From: Alphaproteobacteria bacterium
GTDB taxonomy: Bacteria; Pseudomonadota; Alphaproteobacteria; TMED109
Assembly: GCA_022825705.1 (NCBI GenBank)
Contig: JAJDWH010000032.1
Location: forward strand, 62,001 to 126,000
DNA: 64,000 bases
Reading direction: 5' to 3'
In this document: one piece after another, positions 24,757-34,459 of the stretch
Numbering within the stretch: the stretch's first letter is position 1
Layout: each line of letters opens with the position of its first letter
Made by a program: the position numbers and the translations under genes
Notes under the pieces: model-generated
Seen by the model: the letters and a program-made list of their open reading frames with translations, nothing else
The model's database searches: none
What the model was told of the DNA's origin: nothing

Positions 24757-25177
24757 GATCTCCTTCCATCAAACGTGACGATTCACGTCCGTCAAGGGAC
24801 AGCTGATAGCATACACAAAGATGCGGAAAAATGCAACTTTTTTAGGCTGATGAACCGCGCCGCGATCACCGCTGGCACCGCGGATTCGCTTATCCATTTG
24901 CCTTCCTGCTCACATTCGCATCCGCGAAATTGCGCTGAGTTTTTCGAGGCGGAGGAACCGTGCCCATCACGTGCCAACGAGCTCGTTCTCTGCAACGCAG
25001 CCTGTTGGGCCGGTTCGTTTCTCGGCGTGGGCGTCTCTTGCGCTTCCAGTCACGGACTCCTTCGGGAGGTCCCGGAATCGATTCACGGTAGAATGCAGTG
25101 TGTCCATCACGGGACCTGAACGGATGTTGATCCACCGCGAATCCGCCGAGAATCGGTGTACAGGCCAAAACCGGGCG
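24757..25177. other. divergent intergenic region, precursor / LolA-like gene
   Basis: A 421-bp region that is AT-rich near 24800-24850, unlike its surroundings. It contains the precursor promoter described separately. The rest has an open frame continuous with the LolA-like gene but lacks a signal-peptide-compatible start upstream of 25178. Confidence 0.4.
24808..24836 (-). promoter_or_regulatory. sigma70-like promoter for the RiPP precursor
   Basis: Read leftwards, TTGCAT (-35, 24836-24831) and TATGCT (-10, 24813-24808) are separated by exactly 17 bp. Predicted transcription starts near 24801, giving a leader of about 48 nt that includes the strong AAGGAG site. This suggests that the precursor is expressed independently of, and probably more strongly than, the biosynthetic operon. 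Confidence 0.55.
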
Positions 25178-25996
25178 ATGGGGTTCCGATGTCTCCGCGG
25201 CGCCTGGGCCGTCGCCTTGGTGCTGGCCTTGGCGGGCGTCTGCCTGCCGCATTCGCACGCCCACGCCCAGGAAGAGACACCGGAGGAAAAAGGGCTTCGG
25301 ATCGCGAGCGAAGCGAGCGCCCGGAACGAAGGTTTCGGGGATTTCTCTGCCGGATTGACGATGGTGCTCCGCGACCGGCACGGTCGCGAGAGCGTGCGCC
25401 AGATGCGGTTCAAGGTTCCGGAGGTGCTGACGGATGGCGACAAGAGCCTGTTCGTGTTCGATCAGCCGCGAGACGTACAGGGAACCGCGCTCCTGACCCA
25501 TGCTCACATCAACACGCAAGATGACCAATGGCTGTATCTCCCCGCCCTGAAAAGGGTGAAGCGCATCAGTGCAGCGAAGCGCTCAGGGTCATTCATGGGA
25601 AGTGAGTTTTCGTACGAGGACATGAGCCCTCCGGAGGTGGAGGAGTACACCTACAAGTATCTTCGCGACGAACCCTGCGGCGAACTGACCTGTACGGTGA
25701 CCGAACAGGTTCCCCTGGATGAGAAATCCGGCTACAGCCGCAAGGTCGTGTGGCAAGATGCGGGCGAACTTCGAACCTGGAAGATGGAGCTCTACGACCG
25801 GAAGGGCTCGCATCTGAAGACGCTCACGCTCGCCAACTATCAGCAATATCTGGATCAGTACTGGCGGGCAGAAGAGCAGACGATGGTGAATCACCTGACC
25901 GGCGCGAGCACGGTCCTTCACTGGACGGATTTTCGGTTCCGCACGAATCTTGATGACAGCGAATTCACCCAGACCGCACTTCGACGCGTGCGCTGA
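25178..25996 (+). CDS. LolA-like outer-membrane lipoprotein-sorting-type periplasmic protein
   Basis: A 272-aa exported protein. MGFRCLRGAWAVALVLALAG is a Sec signal peptide ending near AHAQ. The mature part matches the LolA-like family that accompanies MMPL/RND exporters (PF17131 type): ASEASARNEGFGDFSAGLTM, LFVFDQPRDVQGTALLTH, DDQWLYLPALKRVKRISA, GSFMGSEFSYEDMSP and a late TLANYQQYLDQYWRAEE. These proteins are thought to shuttle lipids or hydrophobic cargo across the periplasm. ATG 25178 is preferred over upstream in-frame ATGs because it places the signal peptide at the N-terminus. The expected RND partner is not adjacent but at 11097, on the other side of the RiPP genes. Confidence 0.87.
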   Translation: MGFRCLRGAWAVALVLALAGVCLPHSHAHAQEETPEEKGLRIASEASARNEGFGDFSAGLTMVLRDRHGRESVRQMRFKVPEVLTDGDKSLFVFDQPRDVQGTALLTHAHINTQDDQWLYLPALKRVKRISAAKRSGSFMGSEFSYEDMSPPEVEEYTYKYLRDEPCGELTCTVTEQVPLDEKSGYSRKVVWQDAGELRTWKMELYDRKGSHLKTLTLANYQQYLDQYWRAEEQTMVNHLTGASTVLHWTDFRFRTNLDDSEFTQTALRRVR

Positions 25997-26183
25997 TGCC
26001 ATTCTGCATCGCCATCGAAACCGGTGCGTCCACCGGCATCTCAGGCGCGGGCGCGACGGCTCTCGCGGCGTGCTGCCTCCTGGGCCAGGCCGGCGAGCGA
26101 GCCCCCTTGCCAGGGTTTGAGCGCCAGAGATGAGCGCTCTCGGACAGATGACTGACGGACACCCACGGAAGCCTCGTAGGTAA

Positions 26184-27455
26184 ATGGTGCCGGACGGCCA
26201 ATCCTTACGGAAGATCGCGATTGTGGGGCGGGGAACCGCGGGTTCGCTGGCGGCCGCCAGCGTGACGAGTCTCCACCCCGACAGCGATTACGAGCTGCAC
26301 CACATCTATGACTCGCGCATCCCGGTCATCGGCGTGGGTGAAGGCAGTTGGCCCAGCCTGGTTCAGCAATTGCAGCAACTGACCAAGTTGCCCCATGCGG
26401 CTGTGCAGCAGCGTTTGAAAGGAACTCGCAAGTACGGAGTGGCATTCGAGGGATGGGGTCGGCGCAATCGAGACTTCACCCACTACTTCACGCCGCAGCA
26501 GGTGTCCTACGCCTACCACCTGTCCGCCGACTACATGGCGGAATTGCTGCACGAAAGCACGCGTGCGCACCACATCGACGCGAACGTGGTGAATATCGCG
26601 AGGGTGGAGGGGGGCGCAGAAGTGGAGTTCGAGGAGCGGGCGCCGGAACGCTACGACCTGGTCTTCGATGCCCGCGGGTTTCCCAAAGAACTCCATCCCG
26701 ACCACCACATCGACATTTCCTTTATTCCTACCAACACGGCCGTCATCCGTCGCTGCCCGGCAATCGTCGCGGAAAGCGGGGAGGGCCCGGTACTGCAACA
26801 CACCTACACCCGTGCGGTCGCCCGTCCGCACGGGTGGATATTCGTGATTCCGCTCACGGTTCACACGTCGTACGGGTACATCTTCAATCGCGACGTATCC
26901 AGCCTCGACGACGTCGAATCGGACTTTGACGCGTTCCTTGACGCCGACGGCGTCTCCGATTTCGAGCGGCGTGCCGTTATCCCGTTTCCCAATTTCGTCC
27001 ACCGTCAGATCTACGATGGCGCAGTGGCCCGCATTGGCAATGCTGCAGCCTTCATGGAGCCCCTCGAAGCAACCGCGATCGTATCGGCCCAGTTGCAGAT
27101 CGGGATGGTGCTCCACATTCGTCTAAACCGACCGGTCGAAACGCTTGCGCGCGACGCGCCTGTGGTCAATCGATTTCTCGTCAACAACATGCTCTGCTAC
27201 GGCCTGTTTGTTGGTTGGCACTATTCCTGCGGCTCCCAGTACGACAGCGAGTTTTGGCGTAACGCTCGTGACCACGTCTGGCCGCAACACCGCGTGGCGG
27301 CAGACCCGGACGTCGTGGATTGCGCTGCGCTCGAGAAGTTTGACGAGATGATCGAACTGCTGAACCGGCCCGTCATCGAGAAGGCGGACTGGAATCGGAT
27401 GTGCGCAGTTCCCCTCACCAGTTATGCCCAGATGTCGCAGGGTCTTGGCTGTTAG
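26184..27455 (+). CDS. flavin-dependent tryptophan-halogenase-family enzyme
   Basis: A 423-aa FAD-binding protein of the tryptophan halogenase family (PF04820 type). The dinucleotide site is IAIVGRGTAGSLAAASV; VIGVGEGSWPSLVQQL matches the second conserved region. A Lys in LKGTRKYGVAFEGWG sits where the catalytic Lys of PrnA-like enzymes lies. The usual WxWxIP motif reads GWIFVIPL, so the second Trp is Phe. FMEPLEATAIVSAQLQIG is the family's conserved PLEATG-type segment. A flavin reductase is not present in the window. It lies 190 bp after the LolA-like gene on the same strand. Substrate may be free Trp, another aromatic, or the Trp of the nearby RiPP; the last is inference. The related non-halogenating members cannot be excluded. 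Confidence 0.85.
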   Translation: MVPDGQSLRKIAIVGRGTAGSLAAASVTSLHPDSDYELHHIYDSRIPVIGVGEGSWPSLVQQLQQLTKLPHAAVQQRLKGTRKYGVAFEGWGRRNRDFTHYFTPQQVSYAYHLSADYMAELLHESTRAHHIDANVVNIARVEGGAEVEFEERAPERYDLVFDARGFPKELHPDHHIDISFIPTNTAVIRRCPAIVAESGEGPVLQHTYTRAVARPHGWIFVIPLTVHTSYGYIFNRDVSSLDDVESDFDAFLDADGVSDFERRAVIPFPNFVHRQIYDGAVARIGNAAAFMEPLEATAIVSAQLQIGMVLHIRLNRPVETLARDAPVVNRFLVNNMLCYGLFVGWHYSCGSQYDSEFWRNARDHVWPQHRVAADPDVVDCAALEKFDEMIELLNRPVIEKADWNRMCAVPLTSYAQMSQGLGC

Positions 27456-27623
27456 CCGCGCGTTGGGACGTTTCGGCGGAGCCTCTCTTCGATCGGCGAT
27501 TAGGGCACCCGCCGATTTCCGCTCGCGATCGCGGCGGTGGTCGCCGGGCGCTTGCGGTGGCGTGGTCGGTGGTCGACGATTGCCGGTTCCGAATGCCCGT
27601 CGGCACTGCACCGGGAAGCGCGG

Positions 27624-28319
27624 ATGACGACCAGCGAGTCGGACAGATCAAGCCAGCCGCCGTATCGGTATCCCGACTACGTGTCGACACGCTTGCGGGC
27701 GCCCACCCAGCCGCCTATTCGGATACCCGGTTTCTCGTCAAGGCACGCGGGTCCGGCCCTCGACGATTCGGCGCTGTCCCCGCTGGACGCCGACCTCACC
27801 AGGAACGGGCGCCGCAACGGCGAACCCGTCGGGGAACGGATCATCGTCACCGGCCGGATCATTGATGAAATCGGACGGCCGGTGCCAGGCGCCCTGCTCG
27901 AAATCTGGCAGGCGAATGCGGCCGGCAGGTACATCCAGCCAACCGATCAGCACGATGCCCCGCTCGACCCGAACTTTCTCGGTACCGGGCGCTGTCGATC
28001 CGATGCCACCGGTCATTACGGCTTTCGCACCATCAAACCCGGTGCATACCCGTGGCAGAACCACCCCAACGCCTGGCGGCCCAACCACATCCATCTGTCG
28101 CTGTTTGGGCCTGACTTCGGTTCGCGGCTGGTGACGCAAATGTACTTCCAGGGGGATCCGCTGCTGCCGCTGGATCCCATCTTCAATAGCGTGCCGGAGG
28201 ATGCCCGCGACCTGCTGGTGGCCCAATTCGAACTGGACCGCACCGAGCCCGGCGTCGCGCTTGCCTTCCGGTTCGACATTGTCCTGCGCGGCCCCAGGGC
28301 GACGCCGCGCGAGGCTTAG
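27624..28319 (+). CDS. pcaH: protocatechuate 3,4-dioxygenase beta subunit
   Basis: A 231-aa beta subunit of the non-haem Fe(III) intradiol dioxygenase that cleaves protocatechuate to 3-carboxymuconate. The N-terminal YPDYVSTRLRAPTQPP is typical, as is IIVTGRIIDEIGRPVPGALL. Iron ligands are visible: the Tyr in RCRSDATGHYGFRTIKPGAY, a second Tyr nearby, and two His in WRPNHIHLSLFG. ATG 27624 has GGGAAG about 9 nt upstream; the open frame reaches further but without family sequence. pcaG follows after six bases. It opens the four-gene 4-hydroxybenzoate catabolic run. Confidence 0.95.
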   Translation: MTTSESDRSSQPPYRYPDYVSTRLRAPTQPPIRIPGFSSRHAGPALDDSALSPLDADLTRNGRRNGEPVGERIIVTGRIIDEIGRPVPGALLEIWQANAAGRYIQPTDQHDAPLDPNFLGTGRCRSDATGHYGFRTIKPGAYPWQNHPNAWRPNHIHLSLFGPDFGSRLVTQMYFQGDPLLPLDPIFNSVPEDARDLLVAQFELDRTEPGVALAFRFDIVLRGPRATPREA

Positions 28320-28325
28320 GGCCAA

Positions 28326-28922
28326 ATGCCGCGACAAACCCCCTCGCAGACGATCGGGCCGTTCTTCGGCTTCGGCCTCGCGCCGGACCAGTACGGTTTT
28401 GCGGGGACCGCCGTTGGCAGCGGAACCGTGGCGGCGGATCAGGTCGCTGGCCAGCGCATCCGGGTCGTCGGACGTGTGTTCGATGGTGCCGGGGCCGTGA
28501 TTCCGGACGCCCTGATCGAGATCTGGCAGGCAGATGCAGCCGGCCGCTGCGACGGTTTCGCGAACGAACCGCCGTCCGGGCGGTCCGGCGCTCCGTTCAC
28601 CGGCTTCGGCAGGGCGGGGACCGGTGCCAGGTCGGACGGCCGGTTCGAGTTCGACACGATCAAGCCCGGCAGCGTCGACGGACTTCAGGCTCCGCACTTG
28701 CAGGTCACCCTGTTCATGCGTGGCCTGCTGCGCCACGTGGTCACGCGCGTCTACTTCGCTGACGAGCACGAGGCGAATCTCCGGGACCCGGTGCTGTGCG
28801 CGGTACCCCGCAACCGGCGGGACACGCTGATCGCACGGTGCGACGATGCCCATTCGAGCCACACGTATAGTTTTGACATTCACATGCAGGGGGAACGCGA
28901 GACCGTCTTCTTCGATGTCTGA
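28326..28922 (+). CDS. pcaG: protocatechuate 3,4-dioxygenase alpha subunit
   Basis: A 198-aa alpha subunit, structurally related to PcaH but lacking the iron site; it pairs with it to form the active unit. TPSQTIGPFFGFGLAPDQ at the N-terminus and VVGRVFDGAGAVIPDALIEI are diagnostic, with DGRFEFDTIKPGSVDG further on. Length is standard. It starts six bases after the pcaH stop, so the subunits are cotranslated from one message. pcaB begins 21 bp after its stop. Confidence 0.95.
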   Translation: MPRQTPSQTIGPFFGFGLAPDQYGFAGTAVGSGTVAADQVAGQRIRVVGRVFDGAGAVIPDALIEIWQADAAGRCDGFANEPPSGRSGAPFTGFGRAGTGARSDGRFEFDTIKPGSVDGLQAPHLQVTLFMRGLLRHVVTRVYFADEHEANLRDPVLCAVPRNRRDTLIARCDDAHSSHTYSFDIHMQGERETVFFDV

Positions 28923-28943
28923 GCTGCCTGCAGTCGCACCCGC

Positions 28944-30269
28944 GTGACTTCCGACCCCTTTTCGGCGCCGTCGTACGGCGGGCTGTTTGCGCCGGCAGAC
29001 ATTCGGGAACTGCTCTCCGACGACCGTCGCACGGCCGCGATGGTCCGCGTCGAAGCCGCCCTTGCCCGGGCAAACGCCAGATGCGGAGTCATTCCGGCGG
29101 CCGCAGCGGACGAGATCGACCGGGCATTGGCCGAGTTCACTCCCGATCTCGCCCGGCTGGGTAGCGGGACGGAGTCCGCTGGCGTGCCGGTGCCGGTACT
29201 GGTCACCCAGCTTCGGGAAGCGGTGGGCGGCCTGTCGGCCGACTACGTGCACTGGGGCGCCACGTCGCAGGACGTAATCGACAGCGCGCTGGTTCTGCTG
29301 CTTCGGGATCTGCTGGCGCGTCTCGATACCCAGATCACGGCATTGATCGAGTCGCTCGGGGCCCTCGCGCGCCGCCACCGAACGACGGTCATGCTCGCGC
29401 GGACCCGGATGCAGCAGGCGGTCCCCACGACCTTCGGGCTGAAGGTGATCGGGTGGCGCCAGCCCCTCCTGCACAGTCGCGACCGACTGGCCCAGCTGCG
29501 CCCTCGTCTGCTTTCCGTGCAGCTCGGTGGCGCGGCCGGAACGCTCGCCCCCTGGGGAGACGCTGGAACGAGGGTGCGCGAGGCGCTGGCAGACGAGCTG
29601 GATCTCGCTGCCCCGCCGGTGCCCTGGCACACGCAACGCGACGGCATCGTCGAATGTGCCGGATGGCTGAGCCTGGTGACCGGCGCGCTGGGCACCATGG
29701 GGCTCGACATCGGCCTGCTCGGGCAGAACGAAGTCGGCGAAGTCGCCGAAACGTCAGCGGCTGGTCACGGCGGGTCCTCGACGTTGCCGCAGAAGAGCAA
29801 TCCTGTCCGCAGCGAGGTCCTGGTGGCCTTGGCCCGGTACAACGCCAATGCCCTGGGGGCCATGCATCAGGCGCTCCTCCATGAGGGCGAGCGGAGCGGG
29901 GCGGCTTGGTCGCTGGAGTGGCTCACGCTGCCGGGCATGGCGCTGGCTGCCGGCGGGGCTCTGGCGCAGGCGCAGCGCCTGGTTTCCGGGCTTGCGGTCG
30001 ATACCACGCGGATGCGCCGGAACCTGGAGGCGACGCGGGGCCTGTGTTTGGCGGAGGCGGCGGCCTTTGCCCTGGCCGAGCACATGCCGCGAGAGCGGGC
30101 CCAGGCACTGGTGAGCGATGCCTGCCGTGAGGCCAAGGCTGGTGGGGAGGGATTGATCGCCCTGCTCGAGCGGCAGACCGATGCCCCGGTTCACTGGCGC
30201 ACGGTTGAAGACCCGGAACGTTATCTGGGATCGGCTGTCGCCATGGTGGACGCGGCCCTGAGCGCCTGA
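28944..30269 (+). CDS. pcaB: 3-carboxy-cis,cis-muconate cycloisomerase
   Basis: A 441-aa member of the fumarase/aspartase superfamily that lactonises 3-carboxymuconate in the beta-ketoadipate pathway. The superfamily signature is GGSSTLPQKSNPV at about residue 273; the other conserved regions are VHWGATSQDVIDSA and TVMLARTRMQQAVPTTFG. The start is GTG 28944. Length matches PcaB of proteobacteria. No pcaC or pcaD was found downstream in this window, so later steps must be encoded elsewhere. Confidence 0.95.
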   Translation: MTSDPFSAPSYGGLFAPADIRELLSDDRRTAAMVRVEAALARANARCGVIPAAAADEIDRALAEFTPDLARLGSGTESAGVPVPVLVTQLREAVGGLSADYVHWGATSQDVIDSALVLLLRDLLARLDTQITALIESLGALARRHRTTVMLARTRMQQAVPTTFGLKVIGWRQPLLHSRDRLAQLRPRLLSVQLGGAAGTLAPWGDAGTRVREALADELDLAAPPVPWHTQRDGIVECAGWLSLVTGALGTMGLDIGLLGQNEVGEVAETSAAGHGGSSTLPQKSNPVRSEVLVALARYNANALGAMHQALLHEGERSGAAWSLEWLTLPGMALAAGGALAQAQRLVSGLAVDTTRMRRNLEATRGLCLAEAAAFALAEHMPRERAQALVSDACREAKAGGEGLIALLERQTDAPVHWRTVEDPERYLGSAVAMVDAALSA

Positions 30270-31517
<1,248 letters not shown>

Positions 31518-31521
31518 ACTG

Positions 31522-32523
31522 ATGATGATCCGTCCAGAAGTCGCGTTCCCGGAATTTCGTCCAAGGCTCCCGTGGTGGTCAGGGGACCTGCAGACATGCC
31601 GCAACTCGCTAGGGGGCCGGTCCGTCAGCCTGGCCGAGTTCGAGGCCCGCCGGTTGCGCGTGCCGGCGTCGGACGGGTCGGGCGATTGCCAGCAGGCGGT
31701 GCTGAATTCTCCGCTGACAGACGCGAACCAGCCATTGCTGCTCCTGGTTCACGGGCTGGCCGGGTCTGAGGACAGCGACTACCTGCGAGCCAGCGCGCGT
31801 TATTTCCTCAAACACGGGTACGCGGTGCTGCGCGTGAACCTGCGCGGAGCCGGACCGTCAAGCACTACCTGCCGGGTGCGGTACTGCGCAGGCAGCAGCA
31901 CGGACCTTTCGGACCTCATCGCGGACCTTCCTGCGGAACTGGTGGGCAACGGCGTGGTGGTGATGGGCTTCTCGCTGGGCGCCAACATCCTGCTGAAGTT
32001 CCTGGGGGAACCGGGCGGTGCCCGCAGGCGAGTATTGGCAGCAGTTTCCGTATGCGCCCCGATCGATCTGGCTGCAACCTGCAGCAACATTCTCCGGTGG
32101 CGGAATACTGGCTATCACCGGTGGTTCCTTTCGCACATGAAGGCGGAAACGCTGGCGTCCGCTGTGTCCCTCGACGCTGGAACGCGATCCGGGATCACAC
32201 GGGCCAGGACGATTTATGAGTTTGACGAGTGTTTCACCGCGCCAAGCCATGGCCATGCCAGTGCGGACGACTATTACCGGCAGTGCTCAGCCAAGGAGTT
32301 TCTGGAGGGGATCAACGTGCCGACGCTGGTGATTACCGCTCAGGATGATCCGATTGTCCCGTTCGCACCCTATCGCGTGCAGGACTGGCGGCGGGCGCCG
32401 GCGCTGACGTGCCTGTTTCCACGCTCCGGCGGACATGTCGGATTTCACGGCCGAGGGTCGACCACGCCGTGGCATGATCGCTGTGCCCATCGGTGGTTCC
32501 AGCACGCAGCCCACCGGACATGA
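31522..32523 (+). CDS. YheT-family alpha/beta hydrolase
   Basis: A 333-aa alpha/beta-hydrolase of the YheT (COG0429) group. The oxyanion strand is LLLLVHGLAGSEDSDY, the nucleophile elbow is GFSLGANILLKFLGE (Ser in GxSxG), and the acid/His ends are in TLVITAQDDPIVPF and SGGHVGFHG. RVNLRGAGPSS is the family's characteristic turn. No signal peptide. It begins four bases after pobA and may ride on the catabolic operon, but an ester hydrolase role in that pathway is only a guess. The ATG-ATG start is used. Confidence 0.87.
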   Translation: MMIRPEVAFPEFRPRLPWWSGDLQTCRNSLGGRSVSLAEFEARRLRVPASDGSGDCQQAVLNSPLTDANQPLLLLVHGLAGSEDSDYLRASARYFLKHGYAVLRVNLRGAGPSSTTCRVRYCAGSSTDLSDLIADLPAELVGNGVVVMGFSLGANILLKFLGEPGGARRRVLAAVSVCAPIDLAATCSNILRWRNTGYHRWFLSHMKAETLASAVSLDAGTRSGITRARTIYEFDECFTAPSHGHASADDYYRQCSAKEFLEGINVPTLVITAQDDPIVPFAPYRVQDWRRAPALTCLFPRSGGHVGFHGRGSTTPWHDRCAHRWFQHAAHRT

Positions 32524-32537
32524 CCTGCATCACTTAA

Positions 32538-32566
32538 TTGACATCATGATGTGCTCCTCGTAGCAT
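32538..32566 (+). promoter_or_regulatory. vapBC promoter with internal palindromic operator
   Basis: TTGACA (32538-32543) and TAGCAT (32561-32566) are 17 bp apart. A perfect 12-bp palindrome, ACATCATGATGT (32541-32552), overlaps the -35, as expected of an autorepressing antitoxin. Transcription would start at or within a base or two of the vapB ATG at 32574. Confidence 0.6.
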
Positions 32567-32573
32567 CAATCGC

Positions 32574-32819
32574 ATGAGAACCACGCTGAAGCTGGACGAC
32601 GACAACGCAGCCAAGTTGCGCGACGAGATGGCGCGCACGGGCAGGAGCCTCAAGGAAACCGTCAACGAATGTCTTCGCCGCGGCTTCGAGGCGCCCACGG
32701 AAGAGGACTTGGCGACACGATTTTCCGTCAAATCGCAGGCGATGGGTCTCAGGCCCGGATGCGACCTCGATGACATCGGCGGCCTGCTGGATCTACTCGA
32801 TGGCCCGACGGCCCGGTGA
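32574..32819 (+). CDS. vapB: VapB-type antitoxin
   Basis: An 81-aa antitoxin. The N-terminal MRTTLKLDDDNAAKLRDEMA with RTGRSLKETVNECLRRGFE is a ribbon-helix-helix DNA-binding pattern of VapB proteins; the C-terminal tail (LDDIGGLLDLLDGP) is the toxin-binding part. Its last codons overlap the vapC start in a GTGA junction. There is no Shine-Dalgarno sequence ahead of the ATG and the promoter lies immediately upstream, suggesting a leaderless message. Confidence 0.82.
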   Translation: MRTTLKLDDDNAAKLRDEMARTGRSLKETVNECLRRGFEAPTEEDLATRFSVKSQAMGLRPGCDLDDIGGLLDLLDGPTAR

Positions 32820-33253
32820 TTCTCATCGACGCCAACCTGCTTCTCTACGCCTCCGATACCGAAAGTCCGCATCATGAGCCGTCTCGGATTTGGCTGGAGA
32901 ACACGTTGTCATCCGGCCGAGCGGTGCGATTCGCCCTTGTAACCGTGCTGGCGTTCGTCCGGATTGCATCCGACCGCCGCATCTTCAGCCGCCCCCTGTC
33001 CCCGGCGGAGGCATGTTCGCGGGTCGGCGAGTGGCTCGCGTTGCCAAACGTCCATCTTCTCCAGCCGGGGCCGAATGCATGGCGTTTGCTGGGCAGAATG
33101 TGTCAAGAGGGCCAGGCGAAAGGCCCCATGGTGATGGATGCGCACCTTGCTGCACTGGCGATGGAGCACGGCGCGTCAATTGCAACCACCGATCGTGACT
33201 TCATGCGTTTTCCGGACATCGAAGTCGTGAATCCTGTTGCGCCAAACGCATGA
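32816..33253 (+). CDS. vapC: VapC-type PIN-domain toxin
   Basis: A 145-aa PIN-domain ribonuclease. Conserved acids are in MILIDANLLLYASD (first Asp), the helix VTVLAFVRIASD, VMDAHLAALAMEHGA and ATTDRDFMRF, giving the usual metal-binding cluster. It starts at GTG 32816, overlapping vapB by four bases, the normal arrangement for translationally coupled toxin-antitoxin pairs. Target RNA unknown; VapC members cut tRNA or rRNA. Confidence 0.92.
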   Translation: MILIDANLLLYASDTESPHHEPSRIWLENTLSSGRAVRFALVTVLAFVRIASDRRIFSRPLSPAEACSRVGEWLALPNVHLLQPGPNAWRLLGRMCQEGQAKGPMVMDAHLAALAMEHGASIATTDRDFMRFPDIEVVNPVAPNA

Positions 33254-33754
33254 TGAGCACTGCAGGCACCGGAGCTGCAACTGGTTTCCGGACGGTTTCA
33301 GCCGGTGTGCGTCCGCCCGCCTGAATCTTCGCGCAAGGGCTCGGCGAAAGTAGCGGAATCAAGTACGAACGAAACCCCGTCCTGTTCGGAGGAGCGGGGT
33401 AGGGTCGCCGCGCCGCAGACGGGTGTTCGGGCGGAGAAGCGCGGGGAGCGCGCGGCGCCAACGCCGCTGCTGAACGCGACCAGCCATGGTTCCTGGTCCG
33501 ATCTCAGCGAAGATCTCCTCAATCTCTGAACCTGCTCGCTCGGTGAGCTCAACCTTGCATGACAGGTGTGCGGGAGCCCCTTGCGGTGGCGTGCGCGCAG
33601 CGTGCAACTGCCATGCCACGGACATCGTCCTGGCAGTCGGGTACCGATCGGGGCATGACGAGAGACTGGCGGCTTGTCGAAGCCGTCCAACTTGTTTCAT
33701 GTCCGCTCCTGCTGAATCATGCACGTATCTGGGCCAATGCCGGAGACCAGCACA
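33254..33754. other. gene-poor stretch after vapBC
   Basis: About 500 bp. Several short open frames exist on both strands, none convincing. On the minus strand near 33480-33560 a peptide with VELTERAGSEIEEIFAEI resembles the start of ParE/RelE toxins but then loses similarity and lacks a start, so it may be a relic or chance. No RNA gene or repeat seen. Confidence 0.35.
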
Positions 33755-34459
33755 ATGGACGCTGAACTGCGTGCTGCGCTAACCACCTGTTCGACTGCAA
33801 CCATTACCATGCAATTGCTCAAACGCGGCATTCGCGCGACGGCGATGCGCGGTGTTGCACCGCTCGCGGGGGGACAGGGGCGTGCGGTCGGCGAGGCCTA
33901 CACCGTCAGGTTCATCCCCATGCGGGAGGACCTCTCGGCCCCCGCCGTTCTGGGTGCAAGGGAAAACCCGCAGCGTCGCGCGATAGAGGAATGTCCCGCC
34001 GGGGCGATCCTGGTAATGGACGGTCTCGGTAATTCCAATGTCGGGACACTCGGTGACATCCTCGCGGAACGCTTGCGTGTGCGCGGTGTCGCCGCCTGCG
34101 TAACGGACAGCGCGGTGCGGGATGCGGAAGCCGTCGTGGCGACCGGCTTTCCGGTGTGGTGCGGTGGACGGGCGGCACCACCCAACAACACCGGGCTTGC
34201 GATGGGCGACCTGCAGACGCCGATCGGCTGTGGCGGCGTGGCGGTCATTCCGGGCGATGTGATGGTATGCGACGGCGACGGTGTGGCGGTCATCCCGAAG
34301 GCCATGGTAGAGAGCGTTGCAGCCGATGCGGTCGAGCAGGAGCGGGTGGAAACCTTCGTGCTGGAGCGGATCCGCGCGGGCGATGCCGTCCCCGGCACAT
34401 ACCCGCCCAATGAAGAGACCTTGTCGGCCTACCAAATCTGGAAACAGGGCCGCGACTGA
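33755..34459 (+). CDS. RraA-fold protein (RraA / 4-hydroxy-4-methyl-2-oxoglutarate aldolase family)
   Basis: A 234-aa member of the RraA family, which covers regulators of RNase E and class II aldolases for protocatechuate-derived intermediates. Family motifs are CSTATITMQLLKRG, GRAVGEAYTVRF, GAILVMDGLGNSNVGTLGDIL, and VAACVTDSAVRDAEAVV, with GDVMVCDGDGVAVIP near the end. The Asp/Arg pair for metal and substrate in the aldolases (RD in VRDAE) is present. Three in-frame ATGs compete (33719, 33737, 33755); 33755 has GGAG at suitable spacing. Proximity to the pca genes makes an aldolase role thinkable but unproven. Confidence 0.85.
   Translation: MDAELRAALTTCSTATITMQLLKRGIRATAMRGVAPLAGGQGRAVGEAYTVRFIPMREDLSAPAVLGARENPQRRAIEECPAGAILVMDGLGNSNVGTLGDILAERLRVRGVAACVTDSAVRDAEAVVATGFPVWCGGRAAPPNNTGLAMGDLQTPIGCGGVAVIPGDVMVCDGDGVAVIPKAMVESVAADAVEQERVETFVLERIRAGDAVPGTYPPNEETLSAYQIWKQGRD

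Noticed and set aside
27738-29636. 632-codon leftward frame over pcaHGB
   Set aside because: Antisense to three clear catabolic genes; no protein features.
33470-33560. ParE/RelE-toxin-like peptide on the minus strand
   Set aside because: Only about 20 residues look similar, with no start and no continuation; cannot support a pseudogene call.
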